From assembly GCA_051155775.1 (NCBI GenBank), contig DAXETV010000027.1, positions 1 through 64,000 of the forward strand: a DNA stretch of 64,000 bases. The letters run 5' to 3'. How positions within the stretch are numbered: the first letter of the stretch is position 1; each line of letters starts with the position of its first letter. The notes under the pieces are model-generated. The model was not told the origin of the DNA. It did not search any database and was given only the letters and a program-made list of their open reading frames with translations. Positions 62,686 through 64,000 of the stretch are shown here, one piece after another. Source of the DNA: CAYSCZ01 sp051155775. Lineage in GTDB: Bacteria; Bacteroidota; Bacteroidia; Cytophagales; Cyclobacteriaceae. A program made the translations under genes and the position numbers.

Positions 62686-62796
62686 ATGAAAGAATTCAGT
62701 GAAAATTATATTTGGAGTGTAACTGGCAACGTTTTAACAGGCTTTTACCTATTGATTTCTTATATGATATTACATTTAACATGGACTGAGATTTGA
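62686..62796 (+). CDS. Possible 36-aa small membrane protein
   Basis: A short frame of 36 codons from ATG 62686 to TGA 62796, with charged ends and one hydrophobic helix (VLTGFYLLISYMILHL). It lies in the 196-bp gap between recF and the MFS gene. No promoter box or homologue is recognised, so it could be chance; the helix composition and ATG start make it worth listing. Confidence 0.25.
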   Translation: MKEFSENYIWSVTGNVLTGFYLLISYMILHLTWTEI

Positions 62797-62800
62797 TCTT

Positions 62801-64000
62801 CTAATGCTTTCCTTTATAATTTTCAACCATTAGGAGGGCAATAAAGCTTCCTATGAATGCCAACCCGGCACATACATAGCTCACCAATTGATAAACACAG
62901 ATAAAGCTCTTATTAAATATTAATCTTACAGCCTCAAAATTATTTTTTGGGACAACGGACGGAACGGTGGCATCCCCTAAATTTATTGCTTCATTTTGGA
63001 TGGCGTTTTTTACCGGTGCTTCAAAACTGAAGGGTTTAATTTCTTCATCAACTAATTCAAGAAAAATGAAAACAACCCCTGCGCCTACGATGGCATTGAT
63101 AAATGTACCGGCTATTCTTGTAACGCTATTATTCACCCCTGAGGCTATACCGGCTTGATCATCTTTTACCGAGCGCATAACTGTGGTAGTTAAAGGAACC
63201 ACCGTTATGGCCATACCTGTGGCAAAGAATAATATGCCGGGGAAAAATGTTGCCCAAAAACTACTGGGTCCGGATGTTTGATTAACCATTGCCAACATTA
63301 TAAAGCCAACACCAGTAATCAGTGGGCCTATGATTAAGAAATTTCTTGTCCCCCATTTATCTGAAAGTGCACCAATCTTTCTGGCAGATAGTGCCATCAC
63401 TAAAGTAAAGGGTAAAAATGTGAGTCCGGCTTGTAATTGCGTATAGCCCTGTACCTGAATAAGATTTAAAGAGAGGAAGAGCATGATGGCTCCTAAAGCT
63501 GCATATAGAAAGAAGGAGAGGAGATTAACACCAGAGAAACACCGGTTGGAAAATATGTTAAGCGGAACCATGGGTTGACTTATTTTCCTTTCAATCAAAA
63601 TAAAAATGATAAACGCGAAGATCCCTAAAAGTACAGGGACATAACTGTTTGGTGTTGCTATGCCAGCTTCCGGTACATTTAAAAATCCAAATGTAAGCGA
63701 CGCGAGACTAAAAGCTAATGCAGTAGCACCAAACCAATCAATTTGATGATTATCTCCACCTTCTCTGCTCTCTGGTACTTTAAACTGCAGTATTAGGAAT
63801 GTAAGAATTCCCAGGGGGATATTGATAAAAAAAATCAATCGCCATAAACCCATATCGGCCAATGCTCCCCCAATTACCGGCCCTCCTATGGTAACCAGGG
63901 TGGTGGTGGCTGACCAGGTGCCTATGGCTTTACCTTTCTCCAGATCAGAAAATGTTGCAGATATGATTGATAAACTGCCTGGTATCATTAAAGCACCACC
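62801..64000 (-). CDS. MFS drug exporter, DHA2 family (partial, N-terminus beyond edge)
   Basis: At least 399 codons are visible; the frame runs off the right edge (GGAL precedes the first Met at 63988). LADMGLWRLIFFINIPLGILTFL is the family's helix-5/6 region (shown in part), followed by about nine more helices and a 14-TM layout with PLTTTVMRSVKDDQAGIASGVNNS near helix 11 (split). EmrB/QacA-like exporters pump drugs by proton antiport. The missing N-terminal part should hold the first four helices. Confidence 0.88.
   Translation of the reverse strand, partial: GGALMIPGSLSIISATFSDLEKGKAIGTWSATTTLVTIGGPVIGGALADMGLWRLIFFINIPLGILTFLILQFKVPESREGGDNHQIDWFGATALAFSLASLTFGFLNVPEAGIATPNSYVPVLLGIFAFIIFILIERKISQPMVPLNIFSNRCFSGVNLLSFFLYAALGAIMLFLSLNLIQVQGYTQLQAGLTFLPFTLVMALSARKIGALSDKWGTRNFLIIGPLITGVGFIMLAMVNQTSGPSSFWATFFPGILFFATGMAITVVPLTTTVMRSVKDDQAGIASGVNNSVTRIAGTFINAIVGAGVVFIFLELVDEEIKPFSFEAPVKNAIQNEAINLGDATVPSVVPKNNFEAVRLIFNKSFICVYQLVSYVCAGLAFIGSFIALLMVENYKGKH

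Noticed and set aside
1..64000. CRISPR array or intact IS element
   Set aside because: No regularly spaced direct repeats and no transposase other than the broken RAYT were seen by reading.

Overview
The window looks like a chromosomal segment from the phylum Bacteroidota, most likely order Cytophagales (the order is inference). Signs are low GC by eye, promoter boxes of the form TAnnTTTG, SPII lipoproteins (one with an acidic tract after the lipid-anchored Cys), and families such as DUF4270, DUF4783, DUF4105 and a single-domain GT5 protein. Genes are dense, run on both strands, and often overlap by 1-23 nt. Most encode core metabolism and envelope functions. I see no CRISPR array, rRNA, prophage or intact insertion sequence.

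Left end (1-10.7 kb): a decayed REP-associated (RAYT/Y1) transposase with two palindromic REP-like units; a surface-type lipoprotein; an Lrp - phosphoribosyltransferase - DUF429-like operon; a Crp/Fnr regulator; a MOSC - HemJ-like - SCO - cytochrome c operon; GNAT and Xaa-Pro aminopeptidase; a subtilase; a polyphosphate-glucokinase-like ROK kinase; and a GC-rich intergenic stretch.

10.7-23.5 kb: rlmN; TRAP permeases DctQ and DctM without a DctP; a nitrilase; purK-purE; an MsbA-like ABC exporter behind a lipoprotein gene and gpmI; then a DUF4783 - nadC - YcxB-like - recX - YHS run.

23.6-37.9 kb: a DinB-like - ATP-grasp - LysE operon, a DUF4105 protein and a radical SAM/SPASM protein; tRNA-Pro with an AGG anticodon, its terminator, and a 17-bp copy of the tRNA 3' end; gltX, ridA, glmS, DUF4270 and GT5 on the minus strand; then panC, panD, an LPG-synthase/UPF0104-type membrane protein, rfaE2 and a zinc metallopeptidase on the plus strand.

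38-48.5 kb: acyl-CoA dehydrogenase, an AraC regulator, two small envelope proteins, an Na/Pi cotransporter facing a PiT-like permease and an MscS channel, then inositol monophosphatase, rsmI, phhB, DUF493 and a PpiD-like chaperone.

48.5-64 kb: a coaX - outer membrane protein - TPR - lptC - small membrane protein - CNNM/CorC operon; anmK, a divergent Glu/Leu/Phe/Val dehydrogenase and an NhaD antiporter with a His-rich leader; aspartate kinase, ribH, a TPR protein, pdhA, recF, and an MFS exporter cut by the right edge.

The most notable signals are: (i) TAnnTTTG boxes exactly 4 nt before the start codons of rlmN, gpmI and nadC, which suggests leaderless transcripts; (ii) a 22-bp promoter/leader block shared by two unlinked envelope genes; (iii) the tRNA-Pro(AGG) with a duplicated 3' end; (iv) the DinB/ATP-grasp/LysE operon, a candidate undescribed make-and-export pathway; (v) a single-domain GT5 protein that has lost the nucleotide-sugar motif; and (vi) a candidate phosphate-control element between two phosphate-transporter genes.
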